A stretch of DNA of 41,276 nucleotides, taken from JACQAI01 sp035507915. Its GTDB lineage: Bacteria; Pseudomonadota; Alphaproteobacteria; Elsterales; Elsteraceae. Positions 8,147-16,253 of the stretch are shown here, one piece after another. The first letter of the stretch is position 1, and each line of letters opens with the position of its first letter. Below the pieces are notes generated by a model. The model worked only from the letters and a program-made list of their open reading frames with translations, had not been told where the DNA came from and did not search any database. The stretch lies in NCBI GenBank assembly GCA_035507915.1, contig DATJNS010000399.1, forward strand, positions 1 through 41,276, read 5' to 3'. The translations under genes and the position numbers were made by a program.

Positions 8147-8174
8147 CAACCGGACCAATCAACAGGAGGCTTTC

Positions 8175-9212
8175 ATGTCGGACCATTTCACGCTCCATCG
8201 TCGCGCCGTGCTCGGCGGCACGGTCGCGCTCGCCGCCGGCGCCGTCCTGCCGGCCGCGGCGGACGACAAGCGCATCATCGTCGGCACCTGGGGCGGCGAC
8301 TATTCGCGCCTCCTCGCCAAGAACATCGAGACGCCGCTGCTCGCGCCCAAGGGCTGGGAGGTGGTCAAGGCCGAGGAGAACGCGCCGCCGCGCAAGGCCA
8401 AGATGATGGCCGAGAAGGCGCTGCGGCGCGGCACGTCCGACGTCCAGGGCCTGTCGGCCAACGACATGTACGAGGTCAACCAGCAGGGGCTGGTCGAGCA
8501 GATCGATTACGCGAAGCTGTCGAACGCCAAGAACCTGATTCCGGCGATGAGATACCCCTACGGCATCGGCCACATCTTTTCGGGCAAGGTCGTGCTCTAC
8601 AACCCGAAGCTGATGGCGGCGCCGACCGGATTCGCCGACACGCTCGACCCCAAGCACGGCAACAAGCTCGGCATCATCGACATCCAGTACCAGTACGTCA
8701 TGCTCGCCGCGTCGCTCGCGTCGGGCGGCACGGTGCATGACTTCGATGCGGGCAAGGACCGGTTGATGGCCTGCAGGAAGGCCGGCGCGCGCGTCTATCC
8801 CAGCAACGAGGCGTTCGCCGAGGCGCTCAAGACCGAGGAGATCGCCTGCGGCATCATGTGGAAGGCGCGCGCCGTGCAGTGGCAGAACGCCGGCATCAGC
8901 GTCGAGACGGTGGCGCCCAAGGAAGGCGTGCCGATGTACGTCTCGGGCTTCGTGGTGCCCAAGAACGCGCCCGACAAGGCCGGCGCCTACGCCTATCTCG
9001 ACGCCATGATGGCGCCGTCGGCGCAGGAGGGCTTCGCGGTCGACATGGGCTACAACCCGACCGTCACCGACGCGCACGTGCCGCCCGACGTCGAGAAGCG
9101 CATCGGCTTCACCGATGCCGAGAAGAAGCTGCTGGTCGATCTCGACTACGGCTACATGGCCAAGAACGACGCGGCGTTCCAGGACTGGTGGAACAAGTCG
9201 TTCAAGGGCTGA
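8175..9212 (+). CDS. ABC transporter periplasmic solute-binding protein, PotD/F-like
   Basis: A 345-residue exported protein. The N-terminus HRRAVLGGTVALAAGAV followed by PAAADDK is a signal peptide with a twin arginine (R9-R10), possibly Tat-type. The mature part starts with VGTWGGDYSRLL, typical of the spermidine/putrescine-type binding-protein class. ATG 8175 is chosen over an upstream frame opening because AGGAGG (8164-8169) lies 5 bases before it and the signal peptide starts there. Stronger initiation than its neighbours fits the excess of binding protein over membrane parts. The ligand is likely the substrate or precursor of the two upstream hydrolases (inference). Confidence 0.92.
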   Translation: MSDHFTLHRRAVLGGTVALAAGAVLPAAADDKRIIVGTWGGDYSRLLAKNIETPLLAPKGWEVVKAEENAPPRKAKMMAEKALRRGTSDVQGLSANDMYEVNQQGLVEQIDYAKLSNAKNLIPAMRYPYGIGHIFSGKVVLYNPKLMAAPTGFADTLDPKHGNKLGIIDIQYQYVMLAASLASGGTVHDFDAGKDRLMACRKAGARVYPSNEAFAEALKTEEIACGIMWKARAVQWQNAGISVETVAPKEGVPMYVSGFVVPKNAPDKAGAYAYLDAMMAPSAQEGFAVDMGYNPTVTDAHVPPDVEKRIGFTDAEKKLLVDLDYGYMAKNDAAFQDWWNKSFKG

Positions 9213-9222
9213 GCCGCGCGGC

Positions 9223-10116
9223 ATGACCGACGCGGCTCTCGCCGCGCGCCCCGTCGTCGAGCGGCGGCGGGGCGAGACGTTGACGGCGACCGCCCTGCTG
9301 GGGCCGGCGACGCTGTTCGTCGCGGTCAGCCTGCTCGGACCGCTCGTCATTCTCCTGCGCTACAGCCTGAACGGCTTCGCCGAGGCGACGAAGACCATGG
9401 TCGCGGCGGTGACCCTCGCCAACTACGTCAAGTTCTTCACCGATCCCTACTACACCGCGATCCTGCTCACGACGGTCCGCATCGCCGTCCTGGTGACCGT
9501 CGTCTGCCTCGTGCTCGGCTTTCCGCTGGCCTACGTCGTGGCGCGCACGCACAGCCGGTTCAAGAACCTCCTCCTCATGGCGATCGTGCTGCCGCTGTTC
9601 GTCGGCAATGCGGTGCGTGCGGCGGGCTGGATGGTCGTGTTCGGCAACAAGGGCTTCTTCAACACGACGCTGGCGTGGCTCGGCGTGATCGACGCGCCGC
9701 TCGAGATCATGTTCACCGAGAAGGCCGTGGTCATCGGCATCATCGCCGTCAACCTGCCCTTCATGGTGCTCAGCCTGCAGAGCGTCATCGAAGGCATCGA
9801 TCGCGCGGTCGAGGAGGCCGCCTACAGCCTGGGCGCGCCGCCGCTCACGATGTTCCGCCGGGTGCTGTGGCCGCTCGCGCTGCCCGGCGTGCTCGCGGGC
9901 ACGATCCTGACCTTCATCCTGGCGATGAACGCCTACGCGACGCCGTTCCTGCTCGGCGGACCGCTCTTCAACATGATGGCGCCGCTGATCTACAACCAGT
10001 TCACGCAGCAGAGCAATTGGCCGTTCGGCGGCGCGATCGCCATCATCCTGATGGCGGTCACGCTCAGCCTCACCGTCGCCGCCAACCTGATGCTCCGGCG
10101 CCCGGTCGCGCGCTGA
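9223..10116 (+). CDS. ABC transporter permease, PotB-like
   Basis: A 297-residue inner-membrane protein with about six spans. The EAA loop is EEAAYSLGAPPLTMFRRVLWPLALPG, here spread over about residues 197-222. ATG 9223 is used because an earlier in-frame start would lie inside the binding-protein gene and add a non-family arginine-rich leader. The gene follows the binding-protein stop by 10 bp and closes the operon; the next gene converges from the other strand. Confidence 0.9.
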   Translation: MTDAALAARPVVERRRGETLTATALLGPATLFVAVSLLGPLVILLRYSLNGFAEATKTMVAAVTLANYVKFFTDPYYTAILLTTVRIAVLVTVVCLVLGFPLAYVVARTHSRFKNLLLMAIVLPLFVGNAVRAAGWMVVFGNKGFFNTTLAWLGVIDAPLEIMFTEKAVVIGIIAVNLPFMVLSLQSVIEGIDRAVEEAAYSLGAPPLTMFRRVLWPLALPGVLAGTILTFILAMNAYATPFLLGGPLFNMMAPLIYNQFTQQSNWPFGGAIAIILMAVTLSLTVAANLMLRRPVAR

Positions 10117-10125
10117 GGTCGCGCG

Positions 10126-10455
10126 TCAGGCCGGATCCTCGACGCCCTTCGGCAGCTTGCCGGCCAGGCCGGTGATCTCCTCGCGTCGTGCCATCTCCTC
10201 CCAGATCTCCGACGGCAGGATGCCGAGCGAGGCCCAGGCGACGGCGAGGTGGTAGATCAGGTCGACGCTCTCGTGGATGACCTCGTCGCGGTTGCCCTTG
10301 ACGATCTCGAGCGAGACCTCGAGCGCCTCCTCGCCGAGCTTCTGGGCGATGCGCGAGGCGCCGCCCGACAGCAGCTTGGCGGTGCGCGGGTGCTGCTCGC
10401 CGTCGGCGCCGCGCATCAGCAGCGCGTGGTAGAGCCGCTCGATCGCGTGTCTCAC
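10126..10455 (-). CDS. hisE: Phosphoribosyl-ATP pyrophosphohydrolase-like protein (HisE/MazG fold)
   Basis: A 109-residue all-alpha NTP pyrophosphohydrolase. The core RTAKLLSGGASRIAQKLGEE, the acidic helix EEALEVSLEIV and ESVDLIYHLAV match HisE, which hydrolyses phosphoribosyl-ATP in histidine synthesis and binds Mg through these acidic residues. It is not among other his genes. Instead its GTG start overlaps the stop of the Na/Pi transporter gene by 4 nt (GTGA, 10455-10452), so the two are translationally coupled. It may be a HisE paralogue acting on another nucleotide; the family assignment is firmer than the substrate. Confidence 0.75.
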   Translation of the reverse strand: MRHAIERLYHALLMRGADGEQHPRTAKLLSGGASRIAQKLGEEALEVSLEIVKGNRDEVIHESVDLIYHLAVAWASLGILPSEIWEEMARREEITGLAGKLPKGVEDPA

Positions 10456-12167
10456 CGCGGCTGCTCTCCGGCGAACCCGTGGGCGCCGCGCGTGTCGGTG
10501 GCGGCCTGCGCGTCGGCATCGAGCGTCTTGAGGCGGCTCGGCTGCAACTCGCCGGTCGTCTCGAGGATCGGATAGGCGACCGAGCAGATGTGCGAGTGGA
10601 TGCGTTTCAGGTCGCGCAGCACGTCGAGATGCAGCGAGCTGGTCTCGATGCTCTCGGTGCGGCCGTCGCGCAGGCGGGCGAGGTGCCGCTCGGAAGCGTC
10701 GCGCTCGGCCTCGCGGACCGCGACCTTTTCGTCGAGCAGCTGGCGCGCGATCGTGGCGTCGCCAGACATGAACGCACCGAGCGCCAGCTTCAGGTTGTCG
10801 ACGACGCGCCGATGGAAGGCGGTCAGCTCGGCGGCTCCCTCGTCGGAGAATTTCAGCTTGTTCCTGATCTTCTTGGCGGCGAGCTCCATCAGGTTCTTGT
10901 CGATGATGTCGCCGATGTGCTCGAGATTGATGTCGAAGGCGATGATCTCCATCGCGCGGCGGCTATTGGCCTCGTCGAGGCTCTCGCGGGTGATCTGCGT
11001 GACGTAGAGCTTGATCGCCTCGTGCAGCTTGTCGACGGCATTGTCCATCCGCTCGATCTGGCCGACCAGCTTGCGGTCGTCGGTCAGGAATGCCGTCATG
11101 CTCTGGCGCAGCATGGTGTCGATCAGGTCGCCCATGTGGAGCACTTCGCGCGCCGCGCAGGTCAGCGCGACCGAGGGCGACTGCACGGCGCCGGCATCGA
11201 GATAGAGCGGCGTTCCCGGGTTGGCGCTCTTCGGTTGCTCCGGCATCAGCCGTTCGAGCAAACGTGCGAACGGCCGCAGCGGGACGATGAACAGGCTCGC
11301 CAGCGCCAGGTTGAACAGCGTGTGGAAGTCGGCGGCCTGGCGGGCGGGTTGGGGATCGAGCCAGGTGATCGCGTCGGCGATCTGCGGCAGGAACGGCAGG
11401 GTCAGCACGCAGCCGACGAGCCGGTTGATCAGGTTGCCGACCGGCACGCGGCGGGTCGCCGGATCCGCGGTCGTGCCGCCCTCGACGACGGGGTTGATCG
11501 CGCTGCCGAGATTGGCGCCGATGATCAGCGCCAGCATCGCGACCGGCGTGATGAAGCTGGAGTAGCTCAGCGACATCACCAGAAGCACGACGGCGACGCT
11601 GGAATGGCCGAGCCAGGCGAGCAGCGCGCCGATCACGACGTTCAGCGCCGGCTGGCCGGTGACGGCCTGCAGCACGGCCCGGACGCTTGGCGCTTCCTCG
11701 GCCGGGGCCAGGCTGCCGAGCAGAATATGGAGCGACAGCAGCATCAGGCCGACGCCGATCGCGGTCCGGCCGAGGTCGCGCCAGCGCGTGCGCCCGCTGC
11801 GCTTGAACATCGCCACGCCGATCACCAGCAGCACGGGCGCGATCCACGACACGTCGAACGACAGCAGCTGGACGATCAGCGTGGTGCCGACGTTCGCGCC
11901 CAGCATGACGGCCAAGCCCGGTACGAGCGCGATCAGGCCGGAGGCGGTGAACGAGGCGACCATCAGACCGGTTGCCGTGCTGCTCTGCAGCACGCCGGTG
12001 ACCGCGGCGCCGACGACGAACGCGCGCAGGCGGCTGCGCAGCGCGCTCGCGAGGAACCGGCGCAGGTCGGCGCCGAACGCGCGCATCACGCCGGTCTGGA
12101 CCATATGCATGCCCCAGAGCAGCAGCGCGACGCCGCCTGCCAGATCGAGAATGACGTTCGTGCTCAT
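10452..12167 (-). CDS. Na/Pi-cotransporter family protein with C-terminal PhoU domain
   Basis: A 571-residue membrane protein. Two inverted transporter repeats are visible: one with QSSTATGLMVASF near residue 62 and one with HSSVAVVLLVMS near 190, the family's QSS-type substrate signature (the second reads HSS). About eight spans are followed from about residue 340 by a soluble helical PhoU-like domain (MDNAVDKLHEAIKLY, FDINLEHIGDIIDKN). Family members such as NptA/YjbB move phosphate, mostly out, and the PhoU part senses or regulates. ATG 12167 gives the family-typical N-terminus; no clear Shine-Dalgarno is present. It is coupled to the downstream HisE-like gene. Confidence 0.88.
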   Translation of the reverse strand: MSTNVILDLAGGVALLLWGMHMVQTGVMRAFGADLRRFLASALRSRLRAFVVGAAVTGVLQSSTATGLMVASFTASGLIALVPGLAVMLGANVGTTLIVQLLSFDVSWIAPVLLVIGVAMFKRSGRTRWRDLGRTAIGVGLMLLSLHILLGSLAPAEEAPSVRAVLQAVTGQPALNVVIGALLAWLGHSSVAVVLLVMSLSYSSFITPVAMLALIIGANLGSAINPVVEGGTTADPATRRVPVGNLINRLVGCVLTLPFLPQIADAITWLDPQPARQAADFHTLFNLALASLFIVPLRPFARLLERLMPEQPKSANPGTPLYLDAGAVQSPSVALTCAAREVLHMGDLIDTMLRQSMTAFLTDDRKLVGQIERMDNAVDKLHEAIKLYVTQITRESLDEANSRRAMEIIAFDINLEHIGDIIDKNLMELAAKKIRNKLKFSDEGAAELTAFHRRVVDNLKLALGAFMSGDATIARQLLDEKVAVREAERDASERHLARLRDGRTESIETSSLHLDVLRDLKRIHSHICSVAYPILETTGELQPSRLKTLDADAQAATDTRGAHGFAGEQPR

Positions 12168-12296
12168 CAACGCAGCCAACTTCGGTCTGCTCGATACTCG
12201 GCGTCGTTGGCCGAGTCGCGAGTACGCATCTGATCGGGTTATACATTGGAATCCCGGGCTTGAGTACCAGAGAGGCCCGCGCCAGGAGGGACCGGC

Positions 12297-12953
12297 ATGC
12301 TGACGATCTACGGCGTCTACCGCTCGCGCGCGTCGCGCAATCTCTGGCTCGCCGCCGAGCTCGGCATCCGCTTCAAGCATGTCCCAGTGATGCAAGCCTA
12401 CCGGCTGGCGGGGCCGGGCCGCGGCGACGCGCCGCTCAACACCCGCTCGCCCGCGTTCCTGAAGGTCAACCCGAACGGCCACATTCCGACCATCGACGAC
12501 GACGGCTTCGTGCTGCACGAGTCGCTGGCGATCAACCTCTATTTGGCCAAGAAGCACGGCGGCCCGCTGGCCCCCGCGACGGTCGCCGAGGACGGCTTGA
12601 TGACCATGTGGTCGCTGTGGGCCGCGACCGAGGTCGAGCCCCATTCGATCCAGATCATCTATCACCGGGTCGGCAAGCCGCCCGAAGAGCGCGACCCGGC
12701 GGTCGCCCAGGCGGCGATCGATGCGCTGCATGCGCCGTTCGCCGTGCTCGACGACGCCTTGGCCGCGACCGGCTTCATCGTCGGCGGGCGCTTCACGGTG
12801 GCGGATCTCAACGTCGCCGAGGTGCTGCGCTACGCCATGCCGGCGCCCGAGCTGTTCGACGCCGCGCCGCGCGTCAAGGCCTGGCTCGCCGCCTGCCACG
12901 CCCGCCCGCCCTTCATCGCGATGATGGCGGCGCGCGAGACCGAGCCGGCATGA
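12297..12953 (+). CDS. Glutathione S-transferase family protein
   Basis: A 218-residue cytosolic protein. The thioredoxin-like N-domain has YRSRASRNLW where the catalytic Ser/Tyr helix starts, NPNGHIPTIDD with the cis-proline before strand 3, and the glutathione gamma-Glu site ESLAINLYL. The helical C-domain ends with GRFTVADLNVAEVL, the usual N-capping box. AGGAGGG lies 8 bases before the ATG. It probably conjugates or reduces with glutathione; the substrate is unknown. It is divergent from the Na/Pi gene and 52 bp ahead of the PLP enzyme. Confidence 0.88.
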   Translation: MLTIYGVYRSRASRNLWLAAELGIRFKHVPVMQAYRLAGPGRGDAPLNTRSPAFLKVNPNGHIPTIDDDGFVLHESLAINLYLAKKHGGPLAPATVAEDGLMTMWSLWAATEVEPHSIQIIYHRVGKPPEERDPAVAQAAIDALHAPFAVLDDALAATGFIVGGRFTVADLNVAEVLRYAMPAPELFDAAPRVKAWLAACHARPPFIAMMAARETEPA

Positions 12954-13005
12954 GCCGGTATCGTCGTCGGGTGAGGTGCCGCCCGAGCGTGAAGGAGGCC
13001 GACCG

Positions 13006-14151
13006 ATGAAGAACGCCGACCGCTGGCGTCCCGCGACCCTGGCCGCGCAAGGCTTGGGCTGGGTCGACGACGCGACCAAGGCGGTGATCCCGCCGGTCCA
13101 CATGAGCACGACCTTCCTGCGCGATCCCGACAACCAGTACAGCAGCGGACGCATCTACGGACGGCCGAACAATCCGACCTTCGAGCAGCCCGAGGCGCTG
13201 CTGGCGCGTCTCGAGGGCGGCGCGGCGGCGCTGCTGTTCTCGTCCGGCATGGCGGCGGCGACCGCGGTGTTCCTGGCGCTCCGGCCCGGCGATCACGTGG
13301 TGGCGCCCAAGGTCATGTATTGGGGCCTGCGCAAGTGGCTCACCAGCTTCGCGACCGAGTGGGGGCTCGTGGTCGATCTGGTCGACGGCGGCGACCTCGA
13401 CGCCATCAAGGCGGCCCTGCGCCCGGGGGCGACCAAGCTGCTGTGGCTCGAGACGCCGGCCAATCCGACCTGGGTGGTCACCGACCTCGCCGCCGCCGCG
13501 GCGCTCGCCCACGCCGCCGGTGCGCGCGTCGCGGTCGACAGCACGGTGGCGGCGGCGCTGCTGACGCATCCGCTCGCGCTCGGCTGCGACCTCGTCATGC
13601 ACTCGGCGACCAAGTATCTCAACGGCCACACCGACGTGGTCGCGGGCGCGCTGGTCGCCGCGCGCCTGGACGAGTTCTGGGAGCGCGTGGTCGCGGTGCG
13701 CAGCATGAACGGCGCGATCCTGGGCCCGATGGAAGCCTGGCTCTTGCTGCGCGGCATGCGCACCTTGCCGCTCCGGGTCGAGCGCGCGTGCCGGTCGGCC
13801 GAGCGCATCGCCCAGCATTTCGCCCGGCACGACCGCGTCTCGCAGGTGCTCTATCCCGGCCTGCCCGAGCATCCCGGCCACGCGGTGGCGGCACGCCAGA
13901 TGACCGGCGGCTTCGGCGGCATGCTGAGCATTCGGGTGGCGCGCGGCGAGCTCGCGGCGGTCAGCGCCGCGGCGCGCGTCGAGCTGTGGAAGCGCGCGAC
14001 CTCGCTGGGCGGCGTCGAAAGCCTGATCGAGCATCGTGCCTCGATCGAGGGTGCGGGCACGCCCGCGCCGCCCGACCTCCTCAGGCTGTCGGTCGGTCTC
14101 GAGGACCCGCAGGACCTGATCGACGATCTCGAGCAGGCGCTCGGCAACTGA
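13006..14151 (+). CDS. Cys/Met-metabolism PLP-dependent enzyme (cystathionine gamma-synthase/beta-lyase type)
   Basis: A 381-residue fold-type I PLP enzyme. K203 in HSATKYLNGHTDVV is the Schiff-base lysine, D178 in VDST binds the pyridine nitrogen, and SSGMAA (79-84) binds phosphate. The C-terminal SLGGVESLIEHRAS is typical. The family makes or cleaves cystathionine or releases thiols from cysteine and methionine conjugates; which reaction applies cannot be decided. ATG 13006 follows AAGGAGG by 5-6 bases, so it is preferred over an earlier in-frame ATG at 12976. The neighbouring GST may supply a thio-conjugate (inference). Confidence 0.88.
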   Translation: MKNADRWRPATLAAQGLGWVDDATKAVIPPVHMSTTFLRDPDNQYSSGRIYGRPNNPTFEQPEALLARLEGGAAALLFSSGMAAATAVFLALRPGDHVVAPKVMYWGLRKWLTSFATEWGLVVDLVDGGDLDAIKAALRPGATKLLWLETPANPTWVVTDLAAAAALAHAAGARVAVDSTVAAALLTHPLALGCDLVMHSATKYLNGHTDVVAGALVAARLDEFWERVVAVRSMNGAILGPMEAWLLLRGMRTLPLRVERACRSAERIAQHFARHDRVSQVLYPGLPEHPGHAVAARQMTGGFGGMLSIRVARGELAAVSAAARVELWKRATSLGGVESLIEHRASIEGAGTPAPPDLLRLSVGLEDPQDLIDDLEQALGN

Positions 14152-14157
14152 TCGATC

Positions 14158-14174
14158 GGCGCGCCTGACGCGCC
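14158..14174 (+). terminator. GGCGCG/CGCGCC hairpin after the PLP enzyme
   Basis: GGCGCG (14158-14163), loop CCTGA, CGCGCC (14169-14174) lies 7 bp after the stop. There is no T-run. Weak terminator candidate. Confidence 0.3.
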
Positions 14175-14240
14175 GCCGTGAACCGATCGGCGCGTTCCGC
14201 TGTTAATGACCAGGCTGGTCGAACAGCGTAAGGGCGCCCC

Positions 14241-14840
14241 ATGGTCGTGCGGAAACTCTTGTGGCTTCTGGCGCTGGCGCCCTGGTCGCTGTCGGCCTCG
14301 GCGGCCGTCACGATCGACGAGGCGCAGGTCGCCAACGCGGGTGGCCTGGTGGTCGCCGGGCAGGTGTCGCCGCCGGTGCGCTCGGTCACCCTCACCATCG
14401 GACCGGTGACGTCGGTGCTCTTGACGCCGGACTGGGCGGGCCGCTTCGTCTGGATCGACCAGCAGGTCCCGCCGGAGTGCGTCGTCGCCGTGACGGCCGG
14501 CGGCGAGCGCGTCGTGGCCGGCATCGCGGGCTGCGGGCGCGGCGGGCCGTTTGCCGTGCAATCCGCGCAGACGACCACCTCGACCACGTACGCCTATGGC
14601 TCGAGCGACGCTCGGGTGGACCAGCCGGCGGCCGGCGGCGGCGCCACCACGCAGACCACCACGACCACCGGCCGCGTGCTGCGCCCGACGTTCATCTCGC
14701 CCAACGATCCGCGCTACGCCGAGGACGAGCCGCCGCATTGGGGCGAACCGGCTGCCCAAGGCACGCATAGCGCCGAGATGCTGCCGCCGTCGCACGGCTT
14801 CTACGCGAAGATCCGGAACAAGGACGCCGGCGGCGACTGA
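14241..14840 (+). CDS. Small exported protein of unknown function
   Basis: A 199-residue protein with a clear signal peptide (MVVRKLLWLLALAPW, then SLSASAA, likely cleavage near residue 22). The mature part begins VTIDEAQVANAGGLVVAGQV, like a beta-sandwich carbohydrate or adhesion module, and contains C76 and C93. A Thr-rich low-complexity stretch (TTTSTTYAYG, TTQTTTTTG) follows, and the end is Pro-rich and charged. I do not recognise a family. It is probably periplasmic or surface-exposed. A hairpin spans its stop codon. Confidence 0.75.
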   Translation: MVVRKLLWLLALAPWSLSASAAVTIDEAQVANAGGLVVAGQVSPPVRSVTLTIGPVTSVLLTPDWAGRFVWIDQQVPPECVVAVTAGGERVVAGIAGCGRGGPFAVQSAQTTTSTTYAYGSSDARVDQPAAGGGATTQTTTTTGRVLRPTFISPNDPRYAEDEPPHWGEPAAQGTHSAEMLPPSHGFYAKIRNKDAGGD

Positions 14841-14853
14841 GCGGCCGCCGGCG
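14825..14853. terminator. Bidirectional terminator-like hairpin over the stop codon
   Basis: CGCCGGCGGC (14825-14834) and GCCGCCGGCG (14844-14853) pair perfectly (10 bp) around a 9-nt loop that contains the TGA stop. It separates two convergent genes only 18 bp apart, so it could terminate both. No T-run is present. Confidence 0.5.
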
Positions 14854-14858
14854 CGGCG

Positions 14859-16205
14859 TTAGAACGACTCGGTGGTGAAGCGCCAGGCGCGGAAGGTCGG
14901 CGACCAGTGGGTGCCGGCAAGGCCGGCCTTGATCTTGAGCTGGTGCACGAAGGCGCGCGGGTTGGGCAGCGACTCCCACACCTGGGGCAGGAACAGGGCC
15001 TGGTGGGGCCCGTCCTTGATGATCAATCCATCTTTGCCGGGACGCAGGCTGTCGATCAGCGCCGACTCGCTGTCGACGACGATCTCGCGATCGTGGCTCA
15101 TGATCGAGATGCCGATGTCGAGCGCGGCCGCCTCCTCCGGCGTCACGGGCGTGAAACGCGGGTCGGCGGCCGCGGAGCGGATCGTGCTCTTCAGCACGTT
15201 CACGACCAGGGGCTCGCCCTCCTCGAGCGATCCGGCACAGCCGCGCAGCTGGCCGTCCGGCCGGCGTAAGGTCACGAAGGTGCGGCGGGCCGCCAGCAGC
15301 GCCGACGCGAAGCTGTCCGGCACGACCTTGATCTCGGCCTTGCGCGCGGTCTGATCGAGCACCTGGCGCACCGCATCGCGCAGCTGCGCGCGGTAGGCAT
15401 CGGGCAGGCGCGCCTGCTCGGCATATTCGAAGCTGTAGGCGCCGTAGCCGACGACGCGCTGGCGGTCGCCCGCGGTGTCGCCCGAGCAGCGCAGATCGAG
15501 CGTGGTCGCGCGCAGATCGAGCGCGGCGGCGCGGCGCAACAGGCCCGCGATCGCGCGGCAGCCGCAGGCGAGCTGTCCGTGCAGCGCGTCGGCGCGATGG
15601 ACCTCGATCAGCTTCGAGGTCGCGGCGTCGCGCTGGCGCGCGGCGTCGTAGCTCTCGTAGTGGCTCAGATCCGAGCTGATCACGATCAGGGTCTCGGGTC
15701 CGCCCCACAGCCGCTCGAGCACCGCCTCGACCGCGGGCGCGCTGGCGTCGCCGACGACCAGCGGCACCAGCGCGAAGCCGGGGAACACGTGCTGCAGGAA
15801 CGGCAGATGCACCTCGAGCGCGTGCTCCTGGTCGAACGCGCGATCGAGCACCATCACCTCGGGCAGGCCGGCGAGGTCGGCGAGCGCATCGTGGTCCACC
15901 GGCACCACGCCGAGCGGAGTCGCGAAGCCGCGCGCGGTCGGCAGCGCGATGCCGCGGAAGCCGAGCCGATGCGCCGGGCCGAGCAGCACGACGCGGCGCA
16001 CCTGGCCGGCGCGGTGGGCGAGGGCGGCGTAGGCCGTGCCGGCGATCGGTCCGGAATAGACGTAGCCGGCGTGCGGGGCGATGATCGCCTTGGCGTCGAT
16101 CGGCCAGGGCGACGCGCTGACATGGCCGCTCAGCGCGGCCTGCAGGCCGCCGGCATCGGCGGGATAGAACAGGCCCGCGACGGCGGGTTGGCGGATCTCC
16201 GTCAT
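14859..16205 (-). CDS. Fused MEMO-AMMECR1 protein of the AmmeMemoRadiSam system (B and A components)
   Basis: A 448-residue protein. Residues 1-275 are a MEMO domain, related to non-haem iron dioxygenases (LigB fold): APHAGYVYSG near 45, LLGPAHRLGF near 80 and SSDLSHYESYD near 185 carry the three pocket histidines. Residues about 280-448 are AMMECR1, with the family motif RGCAGS followed by VVNVLKSTIRSAA. In most genomes these are separate proteins, encoded with a radical SAM enzyme; the system is conserved but its function is unknown. The radical SAM partner starts divergently 48 bp away. A TATATAA box ends only 6 bases before the ATG, suggesting a leaderless or near-leaderless mRNA. Confidence 0.9.
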   Translation of the reverse strand: MTEIRQPAVAGLFYPADAGGLQAALSGHVSASPWPIDAKAIIAPHAGYVYSGPIAGTAYAALAHRAGQVRRVVLLGPAHRLGFRGIALPTARGFATPLGVVPVDHDALADLAGLPEVMVLDRAFDQEHALEVHLPFLQHVFPGFALVPLVVGDASAPAVEAVLERLWGGPETLIVISSDLSHYESYDAARQRDAATSKLIEVHRADALHGQLACGCRAIAGLLRRAAALDLRATTLDLRCSGDTAGDRQRVVGYGAYSFEYAEQARLPDAYRAQLRDAVRQVLDQTARKAEIKVVPDSFASALLAARRTFVTLRRPDGQLRGCAGSLEEGEPLVVNVLKSTIRSAAADPRFTPVTPEEAAALDIGISIMSHDREIVVDSESALIDSLRPGKDGLIIKDGPHQALFLPQVWESLPNPRAFVHQLKIKAGLAGTHWSPTFRAWRFTTESF

Positions 16206-16253
16206 GCTTCTTATATAAGCCGGCAGCGCGACAAACCCAGCCATAATACCACC
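16206..16253. promoter_or_regulatory. 48-bp divergent promoter region of the AmmeMemoRadiSam locus
   Basis: On the minus strand TTATATAA (about 16211-16218) lies next to the fused gene's ATG. On the plus strand CATAATAC (16242-16249) lies 4 bases before the radical SAM GTG. Both look like -10 boxes placed so that transcription would start at or just inside the start codons. No Shine-Dalgarno is visible on either side. Confidence 0.4.
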
